Of a stretch of DNA of 64,000 nt, positions 1 through 7,614 are shown piece by piece (the first letter of the stretch is position 1; every line of letters starts with the position of its first letter). Below the pieces are notes generated by a model. It had not been told where the DNA came from. It worked only from the letters and a program-made list of their open reading frames with translations, and did not search any database. Origin of the DNA: Verrucomicrobiaceae bacterium E54 (GTDB lineage Bacteria > Verrucomicrobiota > Verrucomicrobiia > Verrucomicrobiales > Akkermansiaceae); the NCBI GenBank assembly GCA_022548915.1, contig JAKZES010000007.1, positions 88,928 through 152,927 of the forward strand, written 5' to 3'. The translations under genes were made by a program, and so were the position numbers.

Positions 1-273
1 GGCCGCCGCCCGCGCCAGGGCGTGGGCCGCCACCGGGTTGGTCATGACCACGAAGAAGGCAGCCAGCAGCACCTTCAGGCCGTCGAGCGAGAACCCCTCG
101 ATGCACGCGACCCCGACCACCACGATCGAGACCCCCACGGTGTCCACTTTCGAGGCGGCATGGGTGCGGGCGAAGAAGTCCGGGAGCCGCACGATGCCCA
201 CGCTCCCGACAAGCATGAACGCCAGGCCCAGCACCACCAGTCCGTAGCCGACGATGTCCAGTATCCCGCTCAC
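1..273 (-). CDS. mnhG: Monovalent cation/H+ antiporter subunit G (MnhG/MrpG), partial
   Basis: Small membrane subunit of the multi-subunit Mrp/Mnh sodium-proton antiporter in the inner membrane. The 91 codons present begin with a hydrophobic helix, then show the family's GIVRLPDFFARTHAASK region followed by further hydrophobic helices. The start is GTG at 273 and overlaps the mnhF stop in a GTGA, so the two are translationally coupled. The 3' end lies beyond the left edge of the window. Further mrp genes (the large A/D-type subunits, B, C) would be expected to follow outside. The family call is firm. Confidence 0.9.
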   Translation of the reverse strand, partial: MSGILDIVGYGLVVLGLAFMLVGSVGIVRLPDFFARTHAASKVDTVGVSIVVVGVACIEGFSLDGLKVLLAAFFVVMTNPVAAHALARAAA

Positions 274-539
274 TCCTCGCCCCCCTTCAGCCTGAAATAT
301 TCGGCCACCGCCACCGTGCCGATGAAACTCAGGATGGCGTAGGCCAGGGCGATGTCGACAAACATGCCGAGCCGGTCGTAGAGCAGGCCGATGAGCAGAA
401 TCAGGGCGATGGCCTTGCTGCCGATCGCACCGACCGAGAGCAACCGATCGAACACCGTCGGCCCCTTGGCGAGGCGGTAGAAGGGGATCAGCACCGCGAC
501 CAGAAACAGGACGAGCAGGATGGTAAGCGCGTAGTTCAC
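270..539 (-). CDS. mnhF: Monovalent cation/H+ antiporter subunit F (MnhF/MrpF)
   Basis: An 89-residue membrane protein with three predicted helices. The diagnostic segment is KGPTVFDRLLSVGAIGSKAI, in which MrpF proteins carry a conserved (P)xxxDR motif. It is part of the Mrp/Mnh Na+(K+)/H+ antiporter complex. The start is taken as GTG at 539, because the longer upstream reading of this frame lies inside mnhE and is a shadow. It overlaps the mnhE stop by GTGA, matching the coupling between mnhF and mnhG. Length and order E-F-G are normal for mrp operons. Confidence 0.9.
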   Translation of the reverse strand: MNYALTILLVLFLVAVLIPFYRLAKGPTVFDRLLSVGAIGSKAIALILLIGLLYDRLGMFVDIALAYAILSFIGTVAVAEYFRLKGGEE

Positions 540-1102
540 GGGGCGGTCGGGTCGGAATGGGGCAGCAGCCGCGGCGTGGCGACCGGCCGGTCGGAGGTCA
601 GCCTCGCCACCCGACGGTGCATCGATCCCTCGATCACGTCGCGGGCAACCCCGGGGGTGAGGGCGTGCACCAGATAGCGGTCGTCCTCCAGGTCGAGCGT
701 GATCGTCCCCGGGGTGAGGGTGATGGAGTGGCCGAAGATCACCGCGTTGAGCAGGGTCGGCTGCTCGGACTCGAAGCGGATCAACCGTGGGTCCAGGCGG
801 CCCTTGGGACGCAGGATGACGATCGCGACATGCACCGCCGCCACCAGCATCTCCTTGGCCAGCCAGAACATGTAGGGAACCAGCCGCCGCAGCCGGATTT
901 CCCCCGACCCATGCGGCCGGAACGGCTCCAGCGCCCGGTGCATCCAGATCAGCGCCCCCACGGTCACCACTCCGCAGCCGAGGTGAAAGGCGTCGAATTT
1001 CCCGCTGAGGATCACCCACATCACGAAGAGCGCAGACCATGCGAGCACGGCCTCCACGCTCAGACGCCTCACGCTCGGGCGGGATGTTTCAGACTCCTTC
1101 AT
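536..1102 (-). CDS. mnhE: Monovalent cation/H+ antiporter subunit E (MnhE/MrpE)
   Basis: 188-residue membrane subunit of the Mrp/Mnh antiporter, needed for complex stability. Two hydrophobic N-terminal helices precede the conserved soluble region with SITLTPGTITLDL and the following Y-L-V-H segment, both typical of MnhE. Start chosen at ATG 1102; the frame stays open 27 codons further upstream, but that part is arginine-rich and unlike the family. First gene of the visible E-F-G run, so its promoter should lie in 1103-1278. That spacer has no obvious consensus promoter. Confidence 0.9.
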   Translation of the reverse strand: MKESETSRPSVRRLSVEAVLAWSALFVMWVILSGKFDAFHLGCGVVTVGALIWMHRALEPFRPHGSGEIRLRRLVPYMFWLAKEMLVAAVHVAIVILRPKGRLDPRLIRFESEQPTLLNAVIFGHSITLTPGTITLDLEDDRYLVHALTPGVARDVIEGSMHRRVARLTSDRPVATPRLLPHSDPTAP

Positions 1103-1278
1103 GGGTGATCGATCGCAAAGCACGGGACGCACGGACCGCCGCGACCGCCGGACCGCCACGGCCGACGATCCAATGAACCTCACGGCGGGAGTCCTCTGCC
1201 GGAAGCGCTTCGCTTTTTCAAGTGATTACGGCCGAATATCCACTCCCGCTCCCGCGAAAATCCTCGTTTCGCCGGGCT

Positions 1279-1704
1279 TCAGGGCGGTGCCAGCAGCGTG
1301 AATGGCGCCCAGGGCAGGTTGCGCAAGACCGTGTAGCCAAGGATGAGGACAAGCAGGACGATCCCGCTGCGGCGTCCGAGTGGAACCTGCCATTTCGGCG
1401 GCTCACCCCGCACCCAGCCGACCACCCCGGGCGCCAGCATCACCAACACCAGGGGCACCAGCACCACGCCGAGCGGGTTGAACCGAAAGGCGTCCACGAA
1501 GCGCCCTTCCAGAAGCGCGTGGGCCGCGCGGGTCATGCCACAGCCGGCGCAATGGAGTCCGGTGGTATCGTGCAGGATGCAGGTCCAGGGCAGGCCGGAG
1601 GGTCCGCTGCGCGCCAGCCACAACGCCCCGAGTCCAAACACGGCCAAGACCGCGACCACGATCGCCAGACGTTTTCCCGATCGACTCTTCCCTATGGACG
1701 TCAT
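1279..1704 (-). CDS. DUF2752 membrane protein
   Basis: 141-residue membrane protein of the DUF2752 family. The family hallmark is visible near residue 50: a Cys-rich CAGCGMTRAAHAL motif followed by a hydrophobic segment with FNPLGV. Three or four hydrophobic helices are apparent. The biochemical function of the family is unknown. It is 15 bp downstream of a GYF/DUF4190 protein gene on the same strand, a pairing often seen in Bacteroidota and PVC genomes, so the two may be co-transcribed. Confidence 0.85.
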   Translation of the reverse strand: MTSIGKSRSGKRLAIVVAVLAVFGLGALWLARSGPSGLPWTCILHDTTGLHCAGCGMTRAAHALLEGRFVDAFRFNPLGVVLVPLVLVMLAPGVVGWVRGEPPKWQVPLGRRSGIVLLVLILGYTVLRNLPWAPFTLLAPP

Positions 1705-1719
1705 TCCCCTCGCGGAAAC

Positions 1720-2232
1720 CTACATTTCGCTCATCACCGCAACCAGCATGATGACGCCAAAGCACAGCGTGGCCGCGATGGTGACGTAGCCGGTGATGAG
1801 CCCGGCGATGGCCATTCCCCGCCCCGCCATCGGCACGCACGATTCGTTGATCTGCTTCAGGGCCAGGTGACCGCAGATCGCCGCCGGGATGGCGGCGATG
1901 ATTCCCAGGAAGCAGGTGAAGAGCATCAGGATCGAGGTGATCCCGCAAATCAGGCTGGCGATCGCGTTGCCGTTGTTCGGAGCGACCGGATACGGACCGA
2001 CGCCGCCGGCCGCCGGGCTCTGATAGGGCGAGACCGGCTGGGCTGGTGACGGGGACCCCACGATCTGGCCCGACCACTCCGGCACTTCGGAGAGCTTCTG
2101 CCAGTTGTCCATGCCCTCGCGCCAGATGATGGTGTCGCCACCCACCTTGCCGGCGGCAATCATCTCCCGGAGTTCGTGTTCCTCAACCGGGCCACGCTGC
2201 TCGCCGTTTTCGCCGTAATACCAATTCGCCAC
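1720..2232 (-). CDS. GYF-domain / DUF4190 membrane protein
   Basis: 170-residue protein. The N-terminus (about residues 3-55) is a GYF_2-type domain, with WYYGENGEQRGPV and a later W-R-E-G-M-D-W pattern as in prokaryotic GYF domains. A Pro/Ser/Tyr-rich linker follows, then a two-helix DUF4190-like membrane region with the recognisable GHLALKQI stretch. Start is GTG at 2232. The role is unknown; GYF domains generally bind proline-rich peptides. It precedes the DUF2752 gene by 15 bp. Confidence 0.8.
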   Translation of the reverse strand: MANWYYGENGEQRGPVEEHELREMIAAGKVGGDTIIWREGMDNWQKLSEVPEWSGQIVGSPSPAQPVSPYQSPAAGGVGPYPVAPNNGNAIASLICGITSILMLFTCFLGIIAAIPAAICGHLALKQINESCVPMAGRGMAIAGLITGYVTIAATLCFGVIMLVAVMSEM

Positions 2233-2379
2233 GGGGAAGGATCATCCCCGAATCGGCCCGCTCCGACAAGCCCCGGCGGCACCAAGTGATGTTTTGCGAG
2301 CGACTCCCCCATGGCGATGCCGCGTGGAGCGCGCCTCTGCGAACCTCTCCACACACCAATCAGTCACCAAATATCCCCT

Positions 2380-3186
2380 TCACGTCCGGGTCCCCGACCT
2401 CCACTCCGCCGGATCCATCCCGTAGAAGCGCGCAAACTCTCGATAAACCTCCGGTTCGTCGTCGCGCAGCTGGCGCGCCTTCTCGAAAAAGGTCTCGGTT
2501 CCGACGGCGAAAAACTCGGCAGGACTCTCGGCCCCGTAGTCGTCGAGCACCGAGCGCTTCCCCGCCTCCACCCGCTCGCAAAAGCGCTCGTAAGCCGGGG
2601 CCATCGCCGCCGACCAGCGTCCGTAGTCCGGTCCCTCGTCGAACTCCGGAATCCCGTCGGCCACCCCGTCCTCCTGGTCGATCTGATGCGCAAACTCGTG
2701 CAGCACGACGTTCAGGCCGTCCCGTGGATCCGCCGAGCCCTGGCAAACGCTCTGCCACGACAGCACCACACTGCCGGTACTCCACGACTCCCCGAGCCGC
2801 ACGTCGCGCCCGCCGGAGTGAAACGCATCCGGATAGATCAGGATGCTTCGCAAGCGCGAATAGAAATCCTGCGGCCGGTGGGCGATGAGCAGGCAGGCCG
2901 GGGCGGCGACCGCCAGCATCATTTCGTCCGTCACCTCCTCAAGTCCGCCACAGGCCTCGAACCCCTTTTCATCGAGAAACACCCGCATCCATCCCTCGGC
3001 GAGGCGGCGGGTCGGTTCCGGCACCGTCTTCCACAGCGGAAACCGCTTTTCCACCAGGGCACGCTCGGCGTCGGAGAGCCCCGAGGCCCGCAGCTGGCGG
3101 CGGCGGCGGCTCACCCTGGACGCGTGCCACACCGTCAGGGCGACCACCAGGGCAACCCCTCCCAGGAATACCCAGAGTCCGGTCAT
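2380..3186 (-). CDS. mtfA: MtfA-like zinc-dependent peptidase (M90)
   Basis: 268-residue protein of the MtfA/YeeI family. It has an N-terminal transmembrane helix (about residues 3-22), unlike soluble E. coli MtfA. The zinc site is HEFAHQID near residue 165, and the third ligand is probably the Glu in ESPAEFFAV about 60 residues later. In E. coli MtfA binds the Mlc repressor; here only the peptidase fold can be claimed. Its ATG at 3186 overlaps the stop of the corA-like gene by ATGA, so the two are coupled. The frame opens slightly earlier, but those codons overlap corA. Confidence 0.85.
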   Translation of the reverse strand: MTGLWVFLGGVALVVALTVWHASRVSRRRRQLRASGLSDAERALVEKRFPLWKTVPEPTRRLAEGWMRVFLDEKGFEACGGLEEVTDEMMLAVAAPACLLIAHRPQDFYSRLRSILIYPDAFHSGGRDVRLGESWSTGSVVLSWQSVCQGSADPRDGLNVVLHEFAHQIDQEDGVADGIPEFDEGPDYGRWSAAMAPAYERFCERVEAGKRSVLDDYGAESPAEFFAVGTETFFEKARQLRDDEPEVYREFARFYGMDPAEWRSGTRT

Positions 3187-3941
3187 TTTTTTCTCCGCAG
3201 GCCTTCCCAACCCACCACGAACAGGACGATCGCCCCCAGCAACAGGCCGGCCCCGAGGATCACCCAGAAGCCTGGCTGGAGAAAACCCGGAATTTCCACG
3301 TTCATTCCCAGCAACCCGGCCACCGCCACCAGCGGCAGGAAGAAGCCGGCCATGAGGTTCAGGCGGAAGGCGATCGAATTCAGTCGCTCGGCGGCCTGCT
3401 GGTGTTCCTCCGCACTTTCCGCCTGCCAGAACTCCAGCGTCAGCTTCGAATCGTGGTAGAGCAACTCCGCCGCCCGCTGCATTTCGCGCACCCGGTCGCG
3501 CAGCCCGATCAGCGTGCGGTTCTCCTCGTCCGCGGGAACGGCCGCCTCGAGCGCCGCCAGCATGTTGCGCATCGATCGCGCGATCGGCGCGGCGTGGCGG
3601 ATGATTTCGAACACCTGCGTCACCTCCTCGGTTTCCTCGAGCAGCGCTTCATACTTGTCGATCACCGACTGGTAGCGGTCGAAAAGCCGGGACATTTCCT
3701 TCAAGCCCTCACTGTCCGCCGGCCCCCGCCAGGTGCCGTCCGCGCGACGCCAGAACACCAGGGCATCCCGCTCGGGAATCTTCGGCTCCGGCACCTCGTG
3801 GACGATCAGCAGGGCCTCATGGTCCCCCGCCAGAAACCGCTGCGTCCCCGAGCGGCTGCTGAGTTGGTCTCGCAAGCTCTCCTCGATCTCGAAGTCTTCG
3901 GGGAGAAAGCGAATGACTTTCCGGACGGTCATCCCTGTCAT
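3183..3941 (-). CDS. CorA-like divalent cation transporter
   Basis: 252-residue CorA-superfamily protein. The cytosolic domain ends in a long helix, followed by two C-terminal transmembrane helices. The signature GMN sits at the end of the first helix (GLLGMNVEIPG). CorA proteins form pentameric Mg2+/Co2+ or Zn2+ channels; the substrate here cannot be told. It is shorter than classical CorA (about 310-350 residues), mainly in the N-terminal domain. It is the first gene of a two-gene unit with mtfA. Start at ATG 3941, with an alternative ATG at 3932. Confidence 0.85.
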   Translation of the reverse strand: MTGMTVRKVIRFLPEDFEIEESLRDQLSSRSGTQRFLAGDHEALLIVHEVPEPKIPERDALVFWRRADGTWRGPADSEGLKEMSRLFDRYQSVIDKYEALLEETEEVTQVFEIIRHAAPIARSMRNMLAALEAAVPADEENRTLIGLRDRVREMQRAAELLYHDSKLTLEFWQAESAEEHQQAAERLNSIAFRLNLMAGFFLPLVAVAGLLGMNVEIPGFLQPGFWVILGAGLLLGAIVLFVVGWEGLRRKK

Positions 3942-4005
3942 TCAAACCGTCGGACACCATAACCGACAATCGGAAAGACTCGAAGAGATCCGCATTCCGA
4001 TACCG

Positions 4006-4034
4006 TTGCCCTTGCGGCGCACCTGGGATAGAAT
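4006..4034 (+). promoter_or_regulatory. Sigma-70-like promoter of DUF433/DUF5615 pair
   Basis: TTGCCC at 4006-4011 and TAGAAT at 4029-4034 are separated by exactly 17 bp. The -10 box ends 6 nt before the ATG at 4041, so initiation at the usual distance would fall on the start codon itself and give a leaderless mRNA. Seen in sequence; not experimentally shown. Confidence 0.6.
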
Positions 4035-4040
4035 CCTTCC

Positions 4041-4262
4041 ATGAACTGGAGAGATCATATCACGGCAGACCCGAAAATTTGCCACGGGAAGGCTTGCTTC
4101 AGAGGCACCAGAATCATGGTTTCGGTTGTGTTGGATTGCCTGGCGGCCGACATGTCCGCGGACGCCATCATCGCCGAGTATCCTTCACTGTCCAAGGCAG
4201 CGATCCATGCGGCGCTCGCCTACTCCTCGGAGCTTGCCCAGGAGAGGGTCGTGGTGACGTGA
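4041..4262 (+). CDS. DUF433 antitoxin-like protein
   Basis: 73-residue DUF433 family protein with the conserved beginning (DHITADPKICHGKACFRGTR, which fits the family pattern of I-x-x-x-P-x-x-x-x-G-x-P/A-x-x-x-G-T-R). A helical, winged-helix-like segment follows (AIIAEYPSLSKAAIHAAL). The family is usually encoded just before a DUF5615 PIN-like protein and is regarded as the antitoxin of a VapBC-like module. The 3' end overlaps the next gene by GTGA. A strong promoter lies directly against the start codon. Confidence 0.85.
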   Translation: MNWRDHITADPKICHGKACFRGTRIMVSVVLDCLAADMSADAIIAEYPSLSKAAIHAALAYSSELAQERVVVT

Positions 4263-4609
4263 AGTTCAAGATCGACGAGAATATCTCCGCGAGTGCGAAG
4301 AGTTTGCTGCTCGAGCGCGGTCACGATTGCCACCCTGTGTATGACGAGGGCATCGAGGGAGGGGCGGACGATGACCTCATCAACATCTGCCTACGGGAGC
4401 AACGGCATCTGATCACGCTCGACCTCGATTCTGCTGACATCATCCGCTATGCACCGATCGACTACCATGGAGTGATCGTTCTTCGCCTGACCCGCCAAGA
4501 CGCTTTCCACGTGATCGATCGCCTCGGTGAAGCACTGAGTGAGATCGAGGAACTGAGTTTGCGTGGACATTTGGTGATTGTGGACGATCGCAGAATCAGG
4601 TTCCGCTAG
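4259..4609 (+). CDS. DUF5615 PIN-like protein (probable toxin)
   Basis: 116 residues with the DUF5615 start KFKIDENISASAKSLLLERG and the later LITLDLDSADIIRY. Acidic residues (D and E of DEN, D of TLDLD) match the Mut7-C/PIN-like nuclease fold. GTG at 4259 is chosen because it overlaps the DUF433 stop as GTGA and because the residues upstream in this frame belong to an alternative reading of DUF433. It presumably acts as a toxin RNase neutralised by the upstream protein. No enzymatic data exist for this copy. Confidence 0.85.
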   Translation: MKFKIDENISASAKSLLLERGHDCHPVYDEGIEGGADDDLINICLREQRHLITLDLDSADIIRYAPIDYHGVIVLRLTRQDAFHVIDRLGEALSEIEELSLRGHLVIVDDRRIRFR

Positions 4610-4634
4610 CCTAACAACGGAATCCATTCTGCCA

Positions 4635-5408
4635 TCAATCAGGTCGATCATTCCACGCCACCAGATCGGCGTATCGGATCGCCGAGCCACCGAAGATGTC
4701 GAGGGCCGAACCGACGGTGACATCCACGCGGCCCTTGCCGAGGCAATCGACCAACTGCAGATCCTCCATCGAGGCAACCCCGCCGGCGTAGGTCACCGGG
4801 CAACCGGCCCACTCTCCGAGCAAGCTCACCAGCCCGGTGTCGATCCCTCCGCAGAGACCTTCGACGTCGGCGGCGTGGATCAGGAATTCGTCGCAGAAGG
4901 GAGCGAGCCGATCCAGAGTCGCGGCGTCCACCCGCAGATCGGTCAGAGTCTGCCAGCGGTTCGTCGCCACCACCCAGCCGTCCTCGTGCCGCCGGCACGA
5001 CAGGTCGATCACGATGCGCCCGGCCCCGACCCGGTCCGCGAGTTCACGGACGCGATCCTCCGAGAGCCTCACACCATCCTCGAAAAGCCAAGAGGTCACG
5101 ATCACGTGCGACGCCCCGGCTTCCAGCCACTCCGATGCATTCGACGCGTCGATGCCGCCACCGAGTTGCATTCCACCCGGCCACGCCGCCAGCGCCTGGC
5201 GCGCGGCCTCGTCGTTGCCCGGACCCAGCTTGATCACGTGACCACCACGCAGATCGTCGCCGCGAAACATCTTCGCGAAGTCTCCCGGACTGCGGTCCGA
5301 GACGAAATTCTCGGTCGGCCCCGGTCCGTCGTCGCGGAGCGTTCCACCGACGATCTGCTTCACTTTTCCTTGGTGGAGATCGATGCACGGTCGGAAGCGG
5401 CAGCTCAT
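4635..5408 (-). CDS. hisA: HisA, eukaryotic-type ProFAR isomerase
   Basis: 257-residue 1-(5-phosphoribosyl)-5-[(5-phosphoribosylamino)methylideneamino]imidazole-4-carboxamide isomerase, the histidine biosynthesis step between HisI and HisF/H. The sequence follows the fungal/plant HIS6/HISN3 subtype: FRPCIDLHQGKVKQIVGGTL, then GGHVIKLGPGN, PGGMQLGGGID, VIDLSCRR, PVTYAGGVA and GKGRVDVTVGSALDIFGG. The catalytic Asp is in CIDLHQGK. The frame extends far upstream without homology, so ATG 5408 is chosen. No other his gene is adjacent. A 7-bp repeat array lies 22 bp upstream. Confidence 0.9.
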   Translation of the reverse strand: MSCRFRPCIDLHQGKVKQIVGGTLRDDGPGPTENFVSDRSPGDFAKMFRGDDLRGGHVIKLGPGNDEAARQALAAWPGGMQLGGGIDASNASEWLEAGASHVIVTSWLFEDGVRLSEDRVRELADRVGAGRIVIDLSCRRHEDGWVVATNRWQTLTDLRVDAATLDRLAPFCDEFLIHAADVEGLCGGIDTGLVSLLGEWAGCPVTYAGGVASMEDLQLVDCLGKGRVDVTVGSALDIFGGSAIRYADLVAWNDRPD

Positions 5409-5429
5409 GGCGCGAGGCTGGGCGGCGAG

Positions 5430-5457
5430 CTTCCAAGTGAGAAGTTCCAAGTTCCCC
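5430..5457. repeat. 7-bp repeat array (AAGTTCC type)
   Basis: Four consecutive heptamers on the + strand: CTTCCAA, GTGAGAA, GTTCCAA, GTTCCCC. It lies in the 5' flank of hisA. The same units, including the variant GTGAGAA, occur in inverse orientation at 26563-26604, which shows that these are members of one dispersed family. Confidence 0.7.
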
Positions 5458-5586
5458 GACGTCGCCCTCCGGGCGATGACGGGCCGGCAAGGCTGGGGGA
5501 AAGCGACCTCCCGCAGTGCCTGACAAGCTACGCAGCACCAGATTTTCAATCTCGCTAAACAAGTAAATCGATGCGATCCTCCCGAC

Positions 5587-5832
5587 ATGACTCTCGCCTC
5601 TTCCGCTCTTGTATTTCCCGCCACGGCCACGGTCATCGGGTGGGTGATCTTCGGCGGGGTTTCGATGATCGCCTTGGGCTACGCCAAGTTGAAGCAGGAG
5701 TGGTTCGCCGCCGTCGTCGGGGTTTCGATCGGCGTCTACCCCTACTTTTTCCCCAGCGGTCCGGTGTTCTGGACGCTCGGTGTCTTGCTGACCACGCTGC
5801 TCTTCGTTCCGCGGCGGCACCTGCCTTGGTAG
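5587..5832 (+). CDS. Small hydrophobic membrane protein, unknown function
   Basis: 81-residue protein with about three hydrophobic segments (residues 8-30, 40-55 and 60-73) and a basic C-terminus (VPRRHLPW). I do not recognise a named family with certainty. The central YAKLKQEWFAAVVGVSIGVYP stretch looks like a conserved integral-membrane family. It is oriented away from hisA and converges on odhB, with a hairpin-rich spacer after its stop codon. Start at the first ATG. Confidence 0.65.
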   Translation: MTLASSALVFPATATVIGWVIFGGVSMIALGYAKLKQEWFAAVVGVSIGVYPYFFPSGPVFWTLGVLLTTLLFVPRRHLPW

Positions 5833-5833
5833 T

Positions 5834-6106
5834 CGTCCGGAGGCCGGACGGCCCCACCCCGGAACGAAGTGCTCTTAAGCTCGCGGGCCCGGGGCGGACC
5901 GCCTCCAAGCTCACATCTCGAGCATCAGACGCGTCGGACTCTCGGCGGAGTGGCTCGCTCCGCGGGCCATGGCGGGGCAGGTCGGCTTCCTAGCCGACAT
6001 GGATCCGGCGGACGCCAATCTTCAAGATGGAACGAAACACTCAAGGCCGCCCGCCATCCGCGACGTGGACGTCGCCACGCCCCGGCATGGCGCTCAGGAG
6101 AGCGCC
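5834..6106. repeat. Cluster of five short perfect hairpins between convergent genes
   Basis: The roughly 280-bp spacer between convergent genes holds five perfect inverted repeats: 5834-5850 (7-bp arms), 5945-5963 (6-bp arms), 5981-5998 (GTCGGCT/AGCCGAC), 6060-6075 (GCGACGT/ACGTCGC) and 6089-6106 (GGCGCTC/GAGCGCC). No T-run follows them. They could be a dispersed multi-hairpin repeat or act as a bidirectional transcription barrier. No credible gene was found in the spacer. Confidence 0.55.
5910..5941 (-). pseudogene. Duplicated 3' end of odhB (relic)
   Basis: On the minus strand this stretch encodes [10 protein letters not shown] and a stop. That is the same C-terminus and stop as intact odhB at 6112-6141 ([10 protein letters not shown]), with only a few nucleotide differences. 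Homology ends abruptly on the upstream side. The result is a direct repeat of about 31 bp separated by 170 bp. Confidence 0.6.
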
Positions 6107-6111
6107 ACTCC

Positions 6112-7596
6112 TCACATCTCGAGCATCAAGCGCGTCGGATTTTCGATGCAGTCCTTGATGCGGATCAGGAAAGTGACCGCCTCCTTGCCGTCCACCAACC
6201 GGTGGTCGTAGCTCAGCGCGAGATACATCATCGGCCGGATCTCGACCTTGCCATCCACCGCGACCGGGCGCTGCTGGATGGTATGCATCCCGAGGATGCC
6301 GGACTGCGGAGGATTCAGGATGGGCGTGCTCAGGAGAGAACCGTAGGTGCCGCCATTCGAGATGGTGAACACACCGCCCTGGAGATCCTCGAGCTGGATC
6401 TTCCCGTCACGGGCCTTGCCCGCGTAGTCGATGATGTCCTGCTCGATCTCGGCGAAGCTCTTCTGGTCGCAATCGCGGAGCACCGGCACGACGAGGCCCT
6501 TCTCGGTGCCGATCGCCACGCCGACGTCGTAAAAGTGGTTTTCGATGATCTCGTTGCCGTCGATCATGCCGTTGACCTGGGGCACGTCCTTGAGTGCCTG
6601 GACCACGGCCTTCACGAAGAAGGACATGAAGCCGAGCTTCACTCCGTGCTTGGCGATGAAGTCCTCCTGGACCGACTTCCGCAGCTTCATCACGGACGAC
6701 ATGTCCGCTTCGTTGAAAGTCGTGAGGATGGCCGCGGTTTGCTGGGCATTGACCAGGTGGGTCGCGATCTTCCGCCGCAGCATGCTCATCTTGCGGCGGG
6801 TCACCCGACCCTCCGCGACCGGCGTCGTGTCGGGCCGCTCCGCCGGCGCATCGACGATCTTGAAGTCCGGCTTCGCCTCGGCGGCTGCGGACTCCGGCTT
6901 GGGGGCCGGTGCCTTCTCTTTCTCCGGCGTGGCCGGGGCTGCCTGCTTCGAAGATTCCTTTGCAGGCACCGCGGGAGCGCTCTCCGGCGCGGGTTTCGAA
7001 CTCCCCGCCCCGACCGTGATCCGGGCAATCACGGTGCCGATGGAGACCTCTTCCCCTTCCGGAACCACGATCTCCAGGCGACCGGATTCCTCGGCCTCGA
7101 GTTCGGTCGAAACCTTGTCGGTCTCCAGCGTCACCAACGCCTCGCCCTTCGAGACCGAGTCGCCATCCTTCCTGCGCCAGGCGGCGACGTTGGCGGTGGT
7201 GATCGACTCGCCGGCGGCGGGCACCTTGACATCGATGGTCTTACCCTCCCCGGTGGCCGGGGCCGGCGCGGATTCGGCGGGTGCCTGCTCCTCGATTGCG
7301 GGCTCTGAGGCGCTCTCGGTTTGTGGTTCCGGGCCGGGCTCGGGCTCGGCACTGCCGGCGGCACTCTCGTCGATCTCGGCGATCACGGTGCCGATGGCGA
7401 CCTCCTCACCTTCCTCGACCATGATCTTGAGCACGCCGGCGACATCCGCGGCGAGTTCGTTGGAGACCTTGTCGGTTTCGAGGGTCACGAGCACGTCGCC
7501 CTTGGCGACGCTCTCGCCATCCTTCTTGTGCCAGGTCGCGACATTGGCGCTGGTGATCGACTCACCGGCGGCGGGAACTTTGACTTCGGTAGCCAT
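6112..7596 (-). CDS. odhB: 2-oxoglutarate dehydrogenase E2, dihydrolipoyllysine succinyltransferase
   Basis: 494-residue E2 subunit transferring the succinyl group to CoA in the TCA cycle. It has two lipoyl domains (about residues 2-77 and 118-193), each with the lipoylated Lys in the context LETDKVS. An Ala/Pro/Glu-rich linker (about 195-265) leads to the catalytic acyltransferase domain (about 265-494), whose active-site motif is SYDHRLVDG. The usual peripheral-subunit (E3)-binding domain between lipoyl and catalytic parts is not recognisable. The gene follows odhA after an 18-bp gap, and its last 10 codons are repeated downstream at 5910. Confidence 0.92.
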   Translation of the reverse strand: MATEVKVPAAGESITSANVATWHKKDGESVAKGDVLVTLETDKVSNELAADVAGVLKIMVEEGEEVAIGTVIAEIDESAAGSAEPEPGPEPQTESASEPAIEEQAPAESAPAPATGEGKTIDVKVPAAGESITTANVAAWRRKDGDSVSKGEALVTLETDKVSTELEAEESGRLEIVVPEGEEVSIGTVIARITVGAGSSKPAPESAPAVPAKESSKQAAPATPEKEKAPAPKPESAAAEAKPDFKIVDAPAERPDTTPVAEGRVTRRKMSMLRRKIATHLVNAQQTAAILTTFNEADMSSVMKLRKSVQEDFIAKHGVKLGFMSFFVKAVVQALKDVPQVNGMIDGNEIIENHFYDVGVAIGTEKGLVVPVLRDCDQKSFAEIEQDIIDYAGKARDGKIQLEDLQGGVFTISNGGTYGSLLSTPILNPPQSGILGMHTIQQRPVAVDGKVEIRPMMYLALSYDHRLVDGKEAVTFLIRIKDCIENPTRLMLEM

Positions 7597-7614
7597 GGAA
7601 ATGGGAAAACTGGA

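Noticed and set aside
5834..6106. A CRISPR-like or tRNA interpretation of the repeated hairpins
   Set aside because: The hairpins differ from each other, have no constant repeat-spacer period, and do not form a cloverleaf.
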